A stretch of 64,000 nucleotides of DNA from JBMNIZ01 sp050951405 (GTDB lineage Bacteria > Bacillota > DULZ01). How positions within the stretch are numbered: position 1 is the stretch's first letter; each line of letters starts with the position of its first letter. The translations under genes were made by a program, and so were the position numbers. The stretch lies in contig JBMNIZ010000013.1 of NCBI GenBank assembly GCA_050951405.1, forward strand, positions 1-64,000, in the 5' to 3' direction. Shown here piece after piece: positions 18,907 through 28,297 of the stretch. Under the pieces are notes generated by a model. That model saw nothing but the letters and a program-made list of their open reading frames with translations. It did not search any database and had not been told where the DNA came from.

Positions 18907-19857
18907 TTACTTGCTAAAGCTTTTTTTCCCCGCCAGGGTCTTTTTCACGGAAGCCACCAAGCCCTTTTTATCCAGCCCGTATTTTTGCAGCAGTTCCGCA
19001 GGTGAACCGGATTCACCGAAAACATCTCGCAAGCCCACCCGGTGAACCGGGACAGGATATTTTTCAGAAACCAGTTCTGCCACCGCCGAGCCCAAACCGC
19101 CGATAATGTTGTGTTCTTCCGCCGTTACCAGCAATCCCGTCTCCCGGGCCAGTTTGATCACTGCTTCTTCATCCAAGGGTTTGATGGTGGAGGCATTCAA
19201 CACGGCGGCTTGGATGCCTTCCTGGGCCAATTCATCGGCCGCCTCCAGAGCAATCCAGACCATGTAGCCGGCGGCAATGATTCCCACATCTTCACCGGAC
19301 CGCAGCAAATCAGCCTTGCCAATGCGAAAATCATAAGTATGATCATAAAGCACGGGGACAGAGGGCCGTCCCAAGCGCAAGTAAACAGGTCCCCGGTGGG
19401 CGGCAGCGGCAAAAACAGCCTTTTCCGTCTCCACCCCATCGGCCGGAACCAATACGGTCATATTGGGCAGGGCGCGCATGAGCGCCAGATCCTCCGTAGC
19501 CTGGTGGGAGGCCCCGTCTTCTCCAACCGTCAAGCCCGCATGGGTGGCGGCAATCTTCACATTCAATTTTGGGTAAGCGATGCTGTTTCGGATTTGCTCA
19601 AAAGCCCTCCCCGTGGCAAAGATGGCGAAAGTGCTGGCAAAAGGAATCTTACCGCTTAAAGACAGCCCGGCGGCAGTGCCCATCATATTCTGCTCCGCAA
19701 TACCCATCTCAAAAAATCTTTCCGGGAATCTTTGCGCAAATGCCGCCGTCTTTGTGGATTTGGACAGATCCGCATCCAAAACCACTATATTTTCCTTCCT
19801 TTCCCCCAGGCGGACCAGGGCCTGGCCGTAGGCCTCCCGAGTGGCGATTTTTTTCAT
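18907..19857 (-). CDS. Transketolase, C-terminal subunit
   Basis: About 316 aa. It contains the pyrimidine-binding domain (DADLSKSTKT; EQNMMGTAAG, which holds the catalytic glutamate) and the C-terminal transketolase domain. With the next gene it forms a split transketolase that moves two-carbon units between pentose-, tetrose- and hexose-phosphates with thiamine diphosphate. The ATG at 19857 is 14 bases from its AAGGAGG site, a long spacing. The open frame overlaps the end of the partner gene. Confidence 0.92.
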   Translation of the reverse strand: MKKIATREAYGQALVRLGERKENIVVLDADLSKSTKTAAFAQRFPERFFEMGIAEQNMMGTAAGLSLSGKIPFASTFAIFATGRAFEQIRNSIAYPKLNVKIAATHAGLTVGEDGASHQATEDLALMRALPNMTVLVPADGVETEKAVFAAAAHRGPVYLRLGRPSVPVLYDHTYDFRIGKADLLRSGEDVGIIAAGYMVWIALEAADELAQEGIQAAVLNASTIKPLDEEAVIKLARETGLLVTAEEHNIIGGLGSAVAELVSEKYPVPVHRVGLRDVFGESGSPAELLQKYGLDKKGLVASVKKTLAGKKSFSK

Positions 19858-19882
19858 CTTCTGAATTCTAACCTCCTTAAGC

Positions 19883-20701
19883 TTACTCCAGTTCCTCCAG
19901 AGCCCGGGCCACCTGTTCGGGCTTGGGAGCCACTCCATGCCAATCTACTTGGTTTTCCATAAAAGATACTCCTTTGCCCTTGACAGTATTGGCAATAATC
20001 ATGGTGGGCTTTCCTTTAGTTTTTTTTGCTTCCTCCAAAGCATCCAATACTTGTCCTAGATCATGGCCTGATATTTCCAAAACATGCCAGCCAAAAGCGC
20101 GCCATTTTGCCGCCAGCGGCTCAGGTGACATGACCTGGGAGGTGGGACCGTCAATCTGCAGTTTGTTATGGTCCAAAATGGCCGTCAGATTATCCAGCCT
20201 GTAATGGGAAGCAGCCATGGCCGCCTCCCAAACCATTCCTTCCTGCACTTCCCCGTCACCCAAAAGCACATAAACCCGGTATCCTTTCCCGTCCAATTTA
20301 CCGGCCAAGGCCATCCCGTTGGCTACGGATAAACCCTGGCCCAGGGAGCCGGTGGACATTTCCACTCCAGGCAGCTTGGTCATATCAGGATGACCCTGCA
20401 GCCTGCTTCCCAGTTTCCTTAATGTCAAGAGCTCTTCCTTGGGGAAAAAACCTCGTTCAGCCAAGGCAGCATAGAGTACCGGTGCGGCATGTCCTTTGGA
20501 CAAAATAAAGCGGTCCCGCTCCGGCCAGGAAGGCTCTTCCGGACGGATGCGGAGCACATAAAAATACAGTGCCGTCACAATATCTGCCGCTGATAAGGAG
20601 CCGCCGGGATGTCCGGACCCGGCCTCTCCCAGCATCCGGATAATGCTCCGGCGTATTTTTTTAGCCTTATCCTCCAACTGCCTGATTAAATCCGATCCCA
20701 C
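19883..20701 (-). CDS. Transketolase, N-terminal subunit
   Basis: 272 aa thiamine-diphosphate-binding half. GSGHPGGSLSAADI is the N-terminal signature and LGDGEVQEGMVWEA the ThDP/Mg motif. Split transketolases are common in anaerobes. GTG start at 20701 preceded by GGAGGTG at nine bases. Co-transcribed with the C-terminal subunit 25 bases downstream. Confidence 0.93.
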   Translation of the reverse strand: MGSDLIRQLEDKAKKIRRSIIRMLGEAGSGHPGGSLSAADIVTALYFYVLRIRPEEPSWPERDRFILSKGHAAPVLYAALAERGFFPKEELLTLRKLGSRLQGHPDMTKLPGVEMSTGSLGQGLSVANGMALAGKLDGKGYRVYVLLGDGEVQEGMVWEAAMAASHYRLDNLTAILDHNKLQIDGPTSQVMSPEPLAAKWRAFGWHVLEISGHDLGQVLDALEEAKKTKGKPTMIIANTVKGKGVSFMENQVDWHGVAPKPEQVARALEELE

Positions 20702-20734
20702 TCGTCTGCACCTCCAGCCAATTCTCCTTGGAAA

Positions 20735-21661
20735 CTAATGGGGCCTGATCTCCTGAAAGCCCTCCCCCAATACCTCTCGCACATCTGAAAGGACCACAAA
20801 GGCCTCAGGGTCCACTTCCACCACCAGCTCTTTTAATTTAGTAATCTCCGCGCGGGATACAACACAAAGGAGCAATTCCTTGGCGGTCCCCGTGTAAAGA
20901 CCTCTTCCTTCCAGGGCGGTGGCTCCCCGATTCATTTCAGATAAAATCGCTCTCCCTATTTCCTGATTTTTTTCCGAGATAATCAAGGCCGCCTTAGCAT
21001 GGCCAAAACCCTCCTGGACAAAATCAAGGACCTTGGTGGTGAGGAAAAGGGCCAGGAGAGCATATAAGGCCAGCTCCAGATTAAAAACCAGTCCCGCCAG
21101 CATGATGACCACCGCATCAACTGCCATCAAGGCCTGCCCCACGCTCAATTTCAAATAGCGATGAATAATCCGGGCCGCCAGGTCGGTACCACCGGTTGTG
21201 CCTCCGGAGCGAAAAACAATCCCCAGGCCCAAACCGGTCAGCAATCCTCCATAAATAGCTGCAAGTAGTGGGTCCTGGGTGGGGGGAACCAGAAACCGGG
21301 CCAGCAGGTCCACAAAAATAGACAAGGAAACAGTGCCGTAAATGGTTTTAAAACTAAAAACCAAGCCCAATTGCTGTAATCCGGCAATGAACAAGGGAAT
21401 ATTTAAGGCCAGCATGGTCAGGCCTGCCGGCAGATGAAAAAGATGATAAATCACCGTAGCCAGTCCGCTGACCCCGCCGGCGGCGATTTTGCCGGGAATT
21501 AAAAACAGGACCAGCCCCAAAGCGGTAATGCCGCTCCCCGCCGTAATCCCTCCGTAGTTCATCAGTATTTTCCGGACCACGGCCGTCACCTGCTCTTTCT
21601 CAAGGGCAATGCTGCTGCCTTTTCCAGGCTGACTCTGAAATTTTCCCTCCTCTTTCCTCAA
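20735..21661 (-). CDS. YitT family membrane protein (DUF161 + DUF2179)
   Basis: About 308 aa at most. Five or six TM helices fill residues ~35-210 with the family motif FRSGGTTGGTDLAARI, followed by a cytoplasmic DUF2179 domain (KAALIISEKNQEIGRAIL; VVLSDVREVLGEGF). Function unknown; transport is suspected for the family. The start is unsettled: TTG at 21661 lacks a ribosome site, the AGGAGGG at ~21647 has no start codon at proper distance, and a GTG near 21586 is possible. Confidence 0.85.
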   Translation of the reverse strand: MRKEEGKFQSQPGKGSSIALEKEQVTAVVRKILMNYGGITAGSGITALGLVLFLIPGKIAAGGVSGLATVIYHLFHLPAGLTMLALNIPLFIAGLQQLGLVFSFKTIYGTVSLSIFVDLLARFLVPPTQDPLLAAIYGGLLTGLGLGIVFRSGGTTGGTDLAARIIHRYLKLSVGQALMAVDAVVIMLAGLVFNLELALYALLALFLTTKVLDFVQEGFGHAKAALIISEKNQEIGRAILSEMNRGATALEGRGLYTGTAKELLLCVVSRAEITKLKELVVEVDPEAFVVLSDVREVLGEGFQEIRPH

Positions 21662-21750
21662 TAAAAAGCTGTGGGAATACTTCCAGGTCTTTCTACATGG
21701 TGCCCCATTAATCCTGCTCTTTCGCGAAAAATAGCAGCAGACTCAAGCCC

Positions 21751-21990
21751 TCATTCGATAATATCTTTCACAATGGCGCCTGTGGGGCAAACTTCCACAC
21801 AATTCCCACAGCTTGTACAAGAATCGTTGATCCGGTAACCCCGCCAGGGAGAATCGGTCCAGGCGGCACCGGCGGCAGAAGAAGTACCATCCCCGGTTCT
21901 GGGCAGATAGCCGTCATCAATAGCTTTTTCCGGACAAACCACGCTGCAGTCCCCGCAGGAAACACAATCTTCAGTGATGCGATAGGACAT
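21751..21990 (-). CDS. 2[4Fe-4S] ferredoxin
   Basis: 79 aa. It carries two CxxCxxCxxxCP motifs (CVSCGDCSVVCP and CTSCGNCVEVCP) separated by a ~35-residue insert, longer than in a minimal clostridial ferredoxin. Electron carrier for low-potential reactions. ATG at 21990 behind AAGGAGGG. Confidence 0.93.
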   Translation of the reverse strand: MSYRITEDCVSCGDCSVVCPEKAIDDGYLPRTGDGTSSAAGAAWTDSPWRGYRINDSCTSCGNCVEVCPTGAIVKDIIE

Positions 21991-22058
21991 CAGGCTTACC
22001 CTCCTTGAGCTGGATTTGCCTTTATTTTTCGCCTCCCGAAAATTCTTATGCGGGCCGG

Positions 22059-22095
22059 AAAAAACCAGGGACCACCGGTTCCACCGGCAGTCCCT
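22059..22095 (-). terminator. Terminator after the phasin-like gene
   Basis: On the minus strand AGGGACTGCCGGT pairs with ACCGGTGGTCCCT (one mismatch), followed by GGTTTTTT. Confidence 0.88.
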
Positions 22096-22100
22096 TGTTC

Positions 22101-22430
22101 CTAGTCTTCCTGCTCTCCGCCTATTTTAGCCTCCAGCCGGGCCAGGCGGGCTTCCAATTTTTCATACTCGGCCCGGGATACCAACGGTGCTTCCGCCAGT
22201 ATCCTCTTTATTTCCTCCCGGAACCAGTTTTTGATCTGCTTCTGCTCTTCCCTTCCCCGGTCAATTGCCTTGGAAATAAAATCCTGGGCCTCTTTTTGAC
22301 TGAGCTCGCCTTTTTGCACCATTTCCTGCACCAGCTGCTCCGCTTTTTCCTTGGTCATGCTGAGGGCGCCTAATCCCAGCAAGAAAGCTTTCCTGCCCAT
22401 CTCCATCATCCCGCCAAATCGGTCTTCCAT
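22101..22430 (-). CDS. Phasin-like coiled-coil protein
   Basis: 109 aa. An amphipathic N-terminus (GRKAFLLGLGALSMTKEKAEQ) resembles the start of phasin / PHA-granule-associated proteins, and the rest is strongly helical with a C-terminal leucine-zipper-like heptad (LEARLARLEAKI). No PHA synthase is in the window, so granule association is uncertain; a membrane- or nucleoid-associated role is equally possible. ATG at 22430 after AAGGAGG. Confidence 0.65.
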   Translation of the reverse strand: MEDRFGGMMEMGRKAFLLGLGALSMTKEKAEQLVQEMVQKGELSQKEAQDFISKAIDRGREEQKQIKNWFREEIKRILAEAPLVSRAEYEKLEARLARLEAKIGGEQED

Positions 22431-22513
22431 TGTCTTTTCCTCCTTGCTGCGGTATCTTTTCTCAAGCCTTATTCTGCCTGGCATGGCGCCATCTCATACC
22501 TGCCAATTTTCCT

Positions 22514-23621
22514 CTAGATTTTTCCTCGGGCTTGTTGTTTGAGATAATCTTCGATGAAGGGCATGATATCCCCGTCCATGACTCCGTTCACGTCCCCTAT
22601 TTCCTTGTTGATCCGGTGATCTTTGACCAGGCAATAAGGATGAAAGACATAACTGCGAATTTGGCTGCCCCAGGCGATTTTCCTTTGCTCGCCTCGGAGC
22701 CGGGCCAATTCCTCCTCTTTTTTTTGTTGCTCCAACTCCAAAAGTTTTGCCTGTAAAATCTTCATGGCAGTTAAACGGTTGGAGTGCTGGGACCTCTCAT
22801 TCTGACACTGGACAACAATGCCCGTAGGCAGGTGGGTAATCCGCACCGCCGAATCCGTTTTGTTCACATGCTGCCCCCCGGCGCCTCCCGCCCGGTAAGT
22901 GTCCACCTTCAAATCCGCCGGATCTATTTCCACTTCCATTTCTTTGCTCACTTCCGGCAGGCATTCCACAGAAGCAAAAGAAGTATGACGGCGGCCGGAA
23001 GCATCGAAAGGAGAAATCCTGACCAGCCGGTGGACTCCTTTCTCCGCCTTCAAGTAACCATAAGCATTTTCTCCCCTAACCAGGAGAGTAGCACTTTTTA
23101 TCCCAGCTTCGTCCCCGGGCAGGAGATCAAGAATCTGCACCTGAAATCCTTCCTTCTCCGCAAAACGAGTGTACATCCGGAAGAGCATCTGGGTCCAATC
23201 CTGGGATTCCGTACCTCCGGCTCCGGCATGAAGGGAAATAATGGCATTATTCCGATCATAAGGACCGGCCAAGAGGGTCTCCAGCTCCAGCCTTTCAAGC
23301 TGCTCCTCCAGGACAGTCAAGCCCTGCCGGATTTCCTTCTCCAAACCGGCCTCCTCTTCCTCCAGGGACAGGCTGTAGAGAACTTCCAAATCCTGTGCTT
23401 GTTGTTCCAGGTTTTTGACCGCCTCCAGCTTGCCCTTCTCCTTGCTGAGCCTTTGCATCACTTCCTGGGCCCGCTCCCGGTCCTCCCAAAAATCTTCCGC
23501 CAGCATTTCCTCTTCCAATTTCGCTATCCTTTCCTGTCGCCCGGAAAGGTCAAAGAGAAACCCTCAATTCTTCAATTCTCCGGATCAGTTCAGCCAGCTT
23601 CCCTTTGATTTCAGCTGACAT
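22514..23621 (-). CDS. prfB: Peptide chain release factor 2 (RF2) with programmed +1 frameshift
   Basis: About 368 aa after frameshifting. It releases chains at UGA/UAA; the catalytic GGQ is in AGGAGGQHVNKT. The first 23 codons (ATG at 23621 to CTT at 23553-23555) are followed by an in-frame TGA (23550-23552). Shifting +1 at CTT-T-GAC enters the long frame ending at 22514. The classic signals are all present: CTT TGA C and an upstream internal Shine-Dalgarno-like AGGG. High RF2 terminates at the TGA; low RF2 allows frameshifting. The gene follows secA by 48 bases. Confidence 0.95.
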
Positions 23622-23669
23622 TTTCCTAACCACCTTTCCAACATTCTTTTCCTATTATTACCATATCCG

Positions 23670-26171
23670 CTAGGCACTACGCCCGCAGCACTTTTTATAT
23701 TTCTTTCCGCTTCCGCAAGGGCAGGGATCATTGCGCCCCACCTGACGGGCTTTGCGCACCGGCTGGCGGGTTTTTTCTTCCGCATATTTATTCTCCACCA
23801 AGTTCCGGGGGCCGCTTTTTTCTTCCTGCACCACCCGCACCCGGTAAATATAGCGGGTGACATCTTCCTGAATGGCGGCAATCATGGCATTGAACATCTC
23901 ATAACCTTCGAATTTATATTCAATCAGGGGATCGCGCTGCCCATAAGCCCGAAGCCCAATCCCCTGGCGGAGCTGATCCATGGCATCAATATGATCCATC
24001 CATTTGGCATCCACCACCCGCAGGATAACCATGCGTTCCAGCTCCCGCATGGTTTCGGCGCCCAACTCTTCCTCCCGCTTTTCATACAGCTCCCGGGCCT
24101 GGGCGTGAAACATCTCCCGGATCTCCTCTTTTTCCATCTTCATCAAATCAGCGGGAGTAATTTTATGCCCCGGCAGAAAGGTCTGTTCCGCATAATTCAG
24201 CAGTCCCTTTAAATCCCATTCTTCCGGGTACTGGCTTCCAGCGCTAAACCGGTCAACCGCACTGTCGATGACCATGTCGATCATATCCAGCACATTCTCT
24301 TTCAGGTTTTCTCCTTCCAAAACCCGGCGTCTTTGGGCGTAGATCACTTCCCTTTGCTGATTCATCACATCATCATATTCCAAAACGTGCTTCCGGATAT
24401 CAAAGTTGCGCGCCTCCACCCTTTTTTGCGCCGTTTCAATAGAACGGGAAATCAAAGGATGGTCAATGGGGGTACTATCATCCATGCCCAGCTTATCCAT
24501 CAAGCCGGCAATATTGTCAGAACCGAAAAGACGCATCAGGTCATCTTCCAGGGATACATAAAAACGGCTGGACCCGGGATCTCCCTGCCGGCCGGCCCGT
24601 CCCCGCAGCTGGTTATCGATGCGCCGGCTTTCATGTCTTTCCGTTCCAATAATATGGAGTCCTCCCAACTCGGTTACCCCTGGACCCAGGACAATATCAG
24701 TACCCCGTCCCGCCATATTGGTGGCAATAGTAACCTGACCCTTCTGCCCGGCCTTGGCCACTATCTCCGCTTCCTGCTCGTGGTACTTGGCATTCAAAAC
24801 CTGGTGGGGAATCCCCCGTTTTTTCAAAGCATCGCTGAGCATTTCCGACTTCTCAATGGAAACGGTACCCACCAGGACCGGCTGCCCCTTTTGGTGGCGT
24901 TCCACGATTTCTTCGATAACAGCGTTGAACTTGCCTTTTTCCGTACGGTAAACCACATCGGGCAGGTCCTCCCGGATCATGGGCTTGTTGGTGGGAATGA
25001 CCACCACATCCATCCCGTAGATTTTCCTGAATTCCTCTTCCTCAGTGGCCGCCGTACCGGTCATGCCGGCCAGTTTTTCATACATTCGAAAATAGTTCTG
25101 GAAGGTGATGGTGGCCAGAGTTTGGGATTCTCTTTCAATTTTCACTCCCTCTTTCGCCTCAATGGCCTGGTGAAGCCCGTCACTGTACCGCCGTCCGAAC
25201 ATCAAACGGCCGGTGAACTCATCCACGATGATGACTTCCCCGTCCTTCACCACATAATCCCGGTCCCGTTTCATCAGAGTATGGGCCTTTAAAGCGTTGT
25301 TCACATGGTGGCTTAGTTCCGTATTCTCGTCATCGTAAAGATTTTCCACCCCGAGCATTTTCTCCACCCGGGCAATTCCCTTTTCCGTAAGAGTAGCTAC
25401 CCGGGCTTTCTCATCCACGGTATAATCCTCTTCCGGCTTCAAACGAGGGATGATTTTGGCCACTGCATAGTAGGTCTGGGTGGGCTTATCCGCTTGGCCG
25501 GATATAATCAGGGGTGTCCTGGCCTCGTCGATGAGAATACTGTCCACCTCGTCGATAATGGCATAATGAAGCTTCCTTTGCACCATCTGCTCCGGGCGCA
25601 AAGCCATATTATCCCTTAAATAATCAAAGCCGAACTCATTATTCGTGCCGTAAGTGATATCAGCAGCATAGGCCTCTTTTCTTTCAGCAAAATCCAGGCC
25701 ATGGACAATCAAACCCACTTCCAACCCCAAAAAACGATATATTTGGCCCATCCAGTCCGCATCCCGGCGGGCCAGATAATCGTTCACGGTGACAATATGC
25801 ACCCCTTTACCGGTCAAGGCATTGAGATAGGCCGACAGTGTTGCCACCAGGGTTTTTCCTTCTCCGGTTTTCATTTCGGCAATCCGCCCCTGATGGAGAA
25901 CGATGCCTCCCATGAGCTGCACATCAAAGTGCCTCATATTCAGAACCCGCCGGGCTGTTTCCCTGACCACGGCAAAGGCTTCCGGCAGCAAATCATCCAG
26001 ATTGGCTCCTTTCTCCAGCCTCTCTTTGAATTCGGCAGTTTTGGAGGCCAAAGCGCCATCCGATAACTTCCGGATCTCGTCTTCCAAACTGTTAATTATT
26101 TCCACCTTTTTGCTTAAACGCTTGATCTCCTTGGCATTATCATCCAACAAGTTGCGCAGTATACCGAGCAC
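23670..26171 (-). CDS. secA: Preprotein translocase ATPase SecA
   Basis: About 833 aa. Walker A MKTGEGKTLVA and the DEVDSILIDEARTPL motif identify the DEAD motor, and the C-terminus has the SEC-C zinc motif CPCGSGKKYKKCC that binds SecB or the ribosome. The GTG at 26171 has a GGGGGG site at seven bases; the frame extends to 26243 but the extension reads through a palindrome and is taken to be leader. Confidence 0.95.
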   Translation of the reverse strand: MLGILRNLLDDNAKEIKRLSKKVEIINSLEDEIRKLSDGALASKTAEFKERLEKGANLDDLLPEAFAVVRETARRVLNMRHFDVQLMGGIVLHQGRIAEMKTGEGKTLVATLSAYLNALTGKGVHIVTVNDYLARRDADWMGQIYRFLGLEVGLIVHGLDFAERKEAYAADITYGTNNEFGFDYLRDNMALRPEQMVQRKLHYAIIDEVDSILIDEARTPLIISGQADKPTQTYYAVAKIIPRLKPEEDYTVDEKARVATLTEKGIARVEKMLGVENLYDDENTELSHHVNNALKAHTLMKRDRDYVVKDGEVIIVDEFTGRLMFGRRYSDGLHQAIEAKEGVKIERESQTLATITFQNYFRMYEKLAGMTGTAATEEEEFRKIYGMDVVVIPTNKPMIREDLPDVVYRTEKGKFNAVIEEIVERHQKGQPVLVGTVSIEKSEMLSDALKKRGIPHQVLNAKYHEQEAEIVAKAGQKGQVTIATNMAGRGTDIVLGPGVTELGGLHIIGTERHESRRIDNQLRGRAGRQGDPGSSRFYVSLEDDLMRLFGSDNIAGLMDKLGMDDSTPIDHPLISRSIETAQKRVEARNFDIRKHVLEYDDVMNQQREVIYAQRRRVLEGENLKENVLDMIDMVIDSAVDRFSAGSQYPEEWDLKGLLNYAEQTFLPGHKITPADLMKMEKEEIREMFHAQARELYEKREEELGAETMRELERMVILRVVDAKWMDHIDAMDQLRQGIGLRAYGQRDPLIEYKFEGYEMFNAMIAAIQEDVTRYIYRVRVVQEEKSGPRNLVENKYAEEKTRQPVRKARQVGRNDPCPCGSGKKYKKCCGRSA

Positions 26172-26192
26172 CGGCTCGCCCCCCTGCATGAA

Positions 26193-26217
26193 GATGAGGA
26201 ACCTTAGGTTCCTCATC
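26193..26217 (-). promoter_or_regulatory. Perfect palindrome in the secA leader
   Basis: GATGAGGAACCT and its exact complement flank a single central base, giving a 12-bp-arm hairpin in the secA transcript. It ends 13 bases before the GGGGGG ribosome site. There is no T-run after it, so it is not a terminator. Confidence 0.75.
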
Positions 26218-26233
26218 CGTTTGGTATCATTTA

Positions 26234-26262
26234 ATTCTAACATGTTACACCGCCGCTTTCAA
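26234..26262 (-). promoter_or_regulatory. Sigma-A promoter of secA
   Basis: On the minus strand -35 TTGAAA (26257-26262), a 17-base spacer and -10 TAGAAT (26234-26239), each 5 of 6 to consensus. The predicted start near 26227 puts the palindrome about 10 bases from the 5' end of the message. Confidence 0.7.
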
Positions 26263-26363
26263 CACAAGCGACGGCCTGATTTCCAAAGGGTGGCAATTAT
26301 TTTTTGCCAACTGTTCCGGAAGGCCTGGCCTGCAGGGGATGACGACGGGATCCGGATGTGGGT

Positions 26364-26927
26364 TTATTTCACCTGCCGGAGCCCCTTTTCCCCGGGACCG
26401 GTCCCGGTCATGGCCCTGGTAATAAAAATGAAAAGACCGGCCACCATGAAAAAATCGCCGATGCTGAAACGCCTCGGGCTGGGATAGGGAATCAGGATTA
26501 TGTCTCCCAAAAAGGGCAGCTTGGTACCAGGCTGCCAGAGCTGATGTGTGGCCACAGACTGATCAGCCAGAGCCTGAACTAAAGAGGGAGGCAATCCTTC
26601 CGGCTTCACCGGCATGGCCCCTCCGTTCAAGGCAATTACTAAAAAATTACAAAACACGCCGAGAAACATCAATTTTATCCCGGGCAGGCTGCGGTTAACC
26701 CAGATAAAAAAGAACATGAGCAAATAAGAAAATAAATGAAGAGAATAAGACCAAAACCAGGTCAGCTCACTGCCTCCGGCCACCGTCCGATTCAAAGCCC
26801 ACTGGAGGAGAAAGGCCAGCGGTGCCAGCCAAAAGCAGCGTAATTCCTGTCTTCCCAAACCGGCCAGCTTACCGCCCCTGAGCCAGCCCCAAATCATCGC
26901 CAAAACAATTATTCCCAGTAAAAACAA
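26364..26927 (-). CDS. DUF5317 family membrane protein
   Basis: 187 aa with about five TM helices and the family motifs NGGAMPV and DIILIPYPSPRRFSIGDFF. Function unknown. TTG start at 26927 behind GGGG, only three bases from the stop of the HD-GYP gene, so the two are surely co-transcribed. The pairing suggests a role linked to c-di-GMP or another signal, but this is inference. Confidence 0.85.
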   Translation of the reverse strand: MFLLGIIVLAMIWGWLRGGKLAGLGRQELRCFWLAPLAFLLQWALNRTVAGGSELTWFWSYSLHLFSYLLMFFFIWVNRSLPGIKLMFLGVFCNFLVIALNGGAMPVKPEGLPPSLVQALADQSVATHQLWQPGTKLPFLGDIILIPYPSPRRFSIGDFFMVAGLFIFITRAMTGTGPGEKGLRQVK

Positions 26928-26929
26928 AG

Positions 26930-28273
26930 CTAACTGCCCCCCTCTTCCCAGAGCTCCTCCCGGACCGCTGCCGCTTCCGCCAACAGATACTGGCGGAAAG
27001 GGCCGTCTTCCCGGCTCTTTCCCCCCTGCAGGCAGATCTCCTTCAAGCGGGGAGCAGCCTGCAAAAATTTCTCCACCACCTTAGGGTCAAACTGAGTACC
27101 GGCTCCGGCCTTGACCTCAGCCAGGGCTTCTTCAAAAGTACGGGCCCGGCGATACGGCCTGTCCATGGTCATGGCGTCAAAAGCATCGGCCACAGCCAGA
27201 ATACGGGACTCCAGCGGAATTTCCTCTCCCTGCAAATGATCGGGATATCCGCTGCCGTCCCACCATTCATGGTGATGCCGGATAAAAACCGCATCTTTCT
27301 TCAGGCGGCGGATCTGGCCCACAATTTCATAGCCGATAACGCTGTGCTGCTGCATCATCCAGTATTCCTCAGCCGTCAACCTGCCCGGTTTGTTTAAAAT
27401 CCCTTCCGGGATACCCAATTTGCCGATGTCATGAAGAACTGCCATATACTCAAGGGTCTCCAGTTTCTCCGGAGAAAACTTAAACTCCTTGGCTATTTCC
27501 TTCGCATAGCAACCCACCCGTTGGGAATGGCCAGCCGTATAAGGATCTTTCGCATCCACGGCAGCGGTCAGGCTCTTGATGGTATCCAAATACATTTCCC
27601 GCATATCCACATAGGCCTGAAAGGAACTGCGGGCAATTAGCAGGGGAATCACCAACAGAACAATGCCCAATACGCCAAAATACTGATAAACCAGAGCCAG
27701 TAGTATCCCCATGGGGGTCAGGGCAAGAAAGTTGGGAACGGCCCATTTCATATTACCAACGAGTACCGCCCGGACCGGCACTCCCTCGCTCAAAGCGATG
27801 ACAAAGGCTATTTGCAGCGTGTTCAGGACAAAAAAGGTGAACACAGTCGCCAAAAGAGCCGCGAAAAACATTGGGCTCCAATCCAGACTGCTAATGGCAA
27901 AACGCTCATATACCAGTCCCGCCGTTCCCACCGAAATGGCAAACTGGCCTTGATTGAAAGCCATTTTCACCAAAGACAGCTTTTTCTTCCTTTTGGCCAG
28001 GGTAAAGCCCAAGACCGCAATTACCGTTGCCGCCGGCGCCCCGAAGAGAATAATCATGGCGTAATAAAGAATAAAGCCGATGGAAACAGCCCCCTGGCCG
28101 GGCAAAAAGACTACCAGAGTTTCCGCCGCGATGGTTAAAATCAAAAAAACAAGAAAGCCTTCCCCGGAAATGGGAGCAAGAATCAATTGAACCAGCATCA
28201 GGGCAAAAAACAGGTAGCCTATACCGATAATGGAGATCAAATACAGCCGTAGTGCTTTGCTACCGTCTGCCAT
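26930..28273 (-). CDS. Membrane-bound HD-GYP domain protein
   Basis: 447 aa. Seven or so TM segments (~10-220) form a sensory membrane region. A C-terminal HD-GYP phosphodiesterase domain has HDIGKLGIP and HHHEWWDGSGYP, which carry the metal ligands and the GYP motif. Such domains hydrolyse c-di-GMP, though some act on other nucleotides. ATG at 28273 with AAGGGG. The gene is preceded by a 220-base leader bounded by an inverted repeat. Confidence 0.92.
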   Translation of the reverse strand: MADGSKALRLYLISIIGIGYLFFALMLVQLILAPISGEGFLVFLILTIAAETLVVFLPGQGAVSIGFILYYAMIILFGAPAATVIAVLGFTLAKRKKKLSLVKMAFNQGQFAISVGTAGLVYERFAISSLDWSPMFFAALLATVFTFFVLNTLQIAFVIALSEGVPVRAVLVGNMKWAVPNFLALTPMGILLALVYQYFGVLGIVLLVIPLLIARSSFQAYVDMREMYLDTIKSLTAAVDAKDPYTAGHSQRVGCYAKEIAKEFKFSPEKLETLEYMAVLHDIGKLGIPEGILNKPGRLTAEEYWMMQQHSVIGYEIVGQIRRLKKDAVFIRHHHEWWDGSGYPDHLQGEEIPLESRILAVADAFDAMTMDRPYRRARTFEEALAEVKAGAGTQFDPKVVEKFLQAAPRLKEICLQGGKSREDGPFRQYLLAEAAAVREELWEEGGS

Positions 28274-28297
28274 TTCTTTAACCCCTTTATAAAATCA

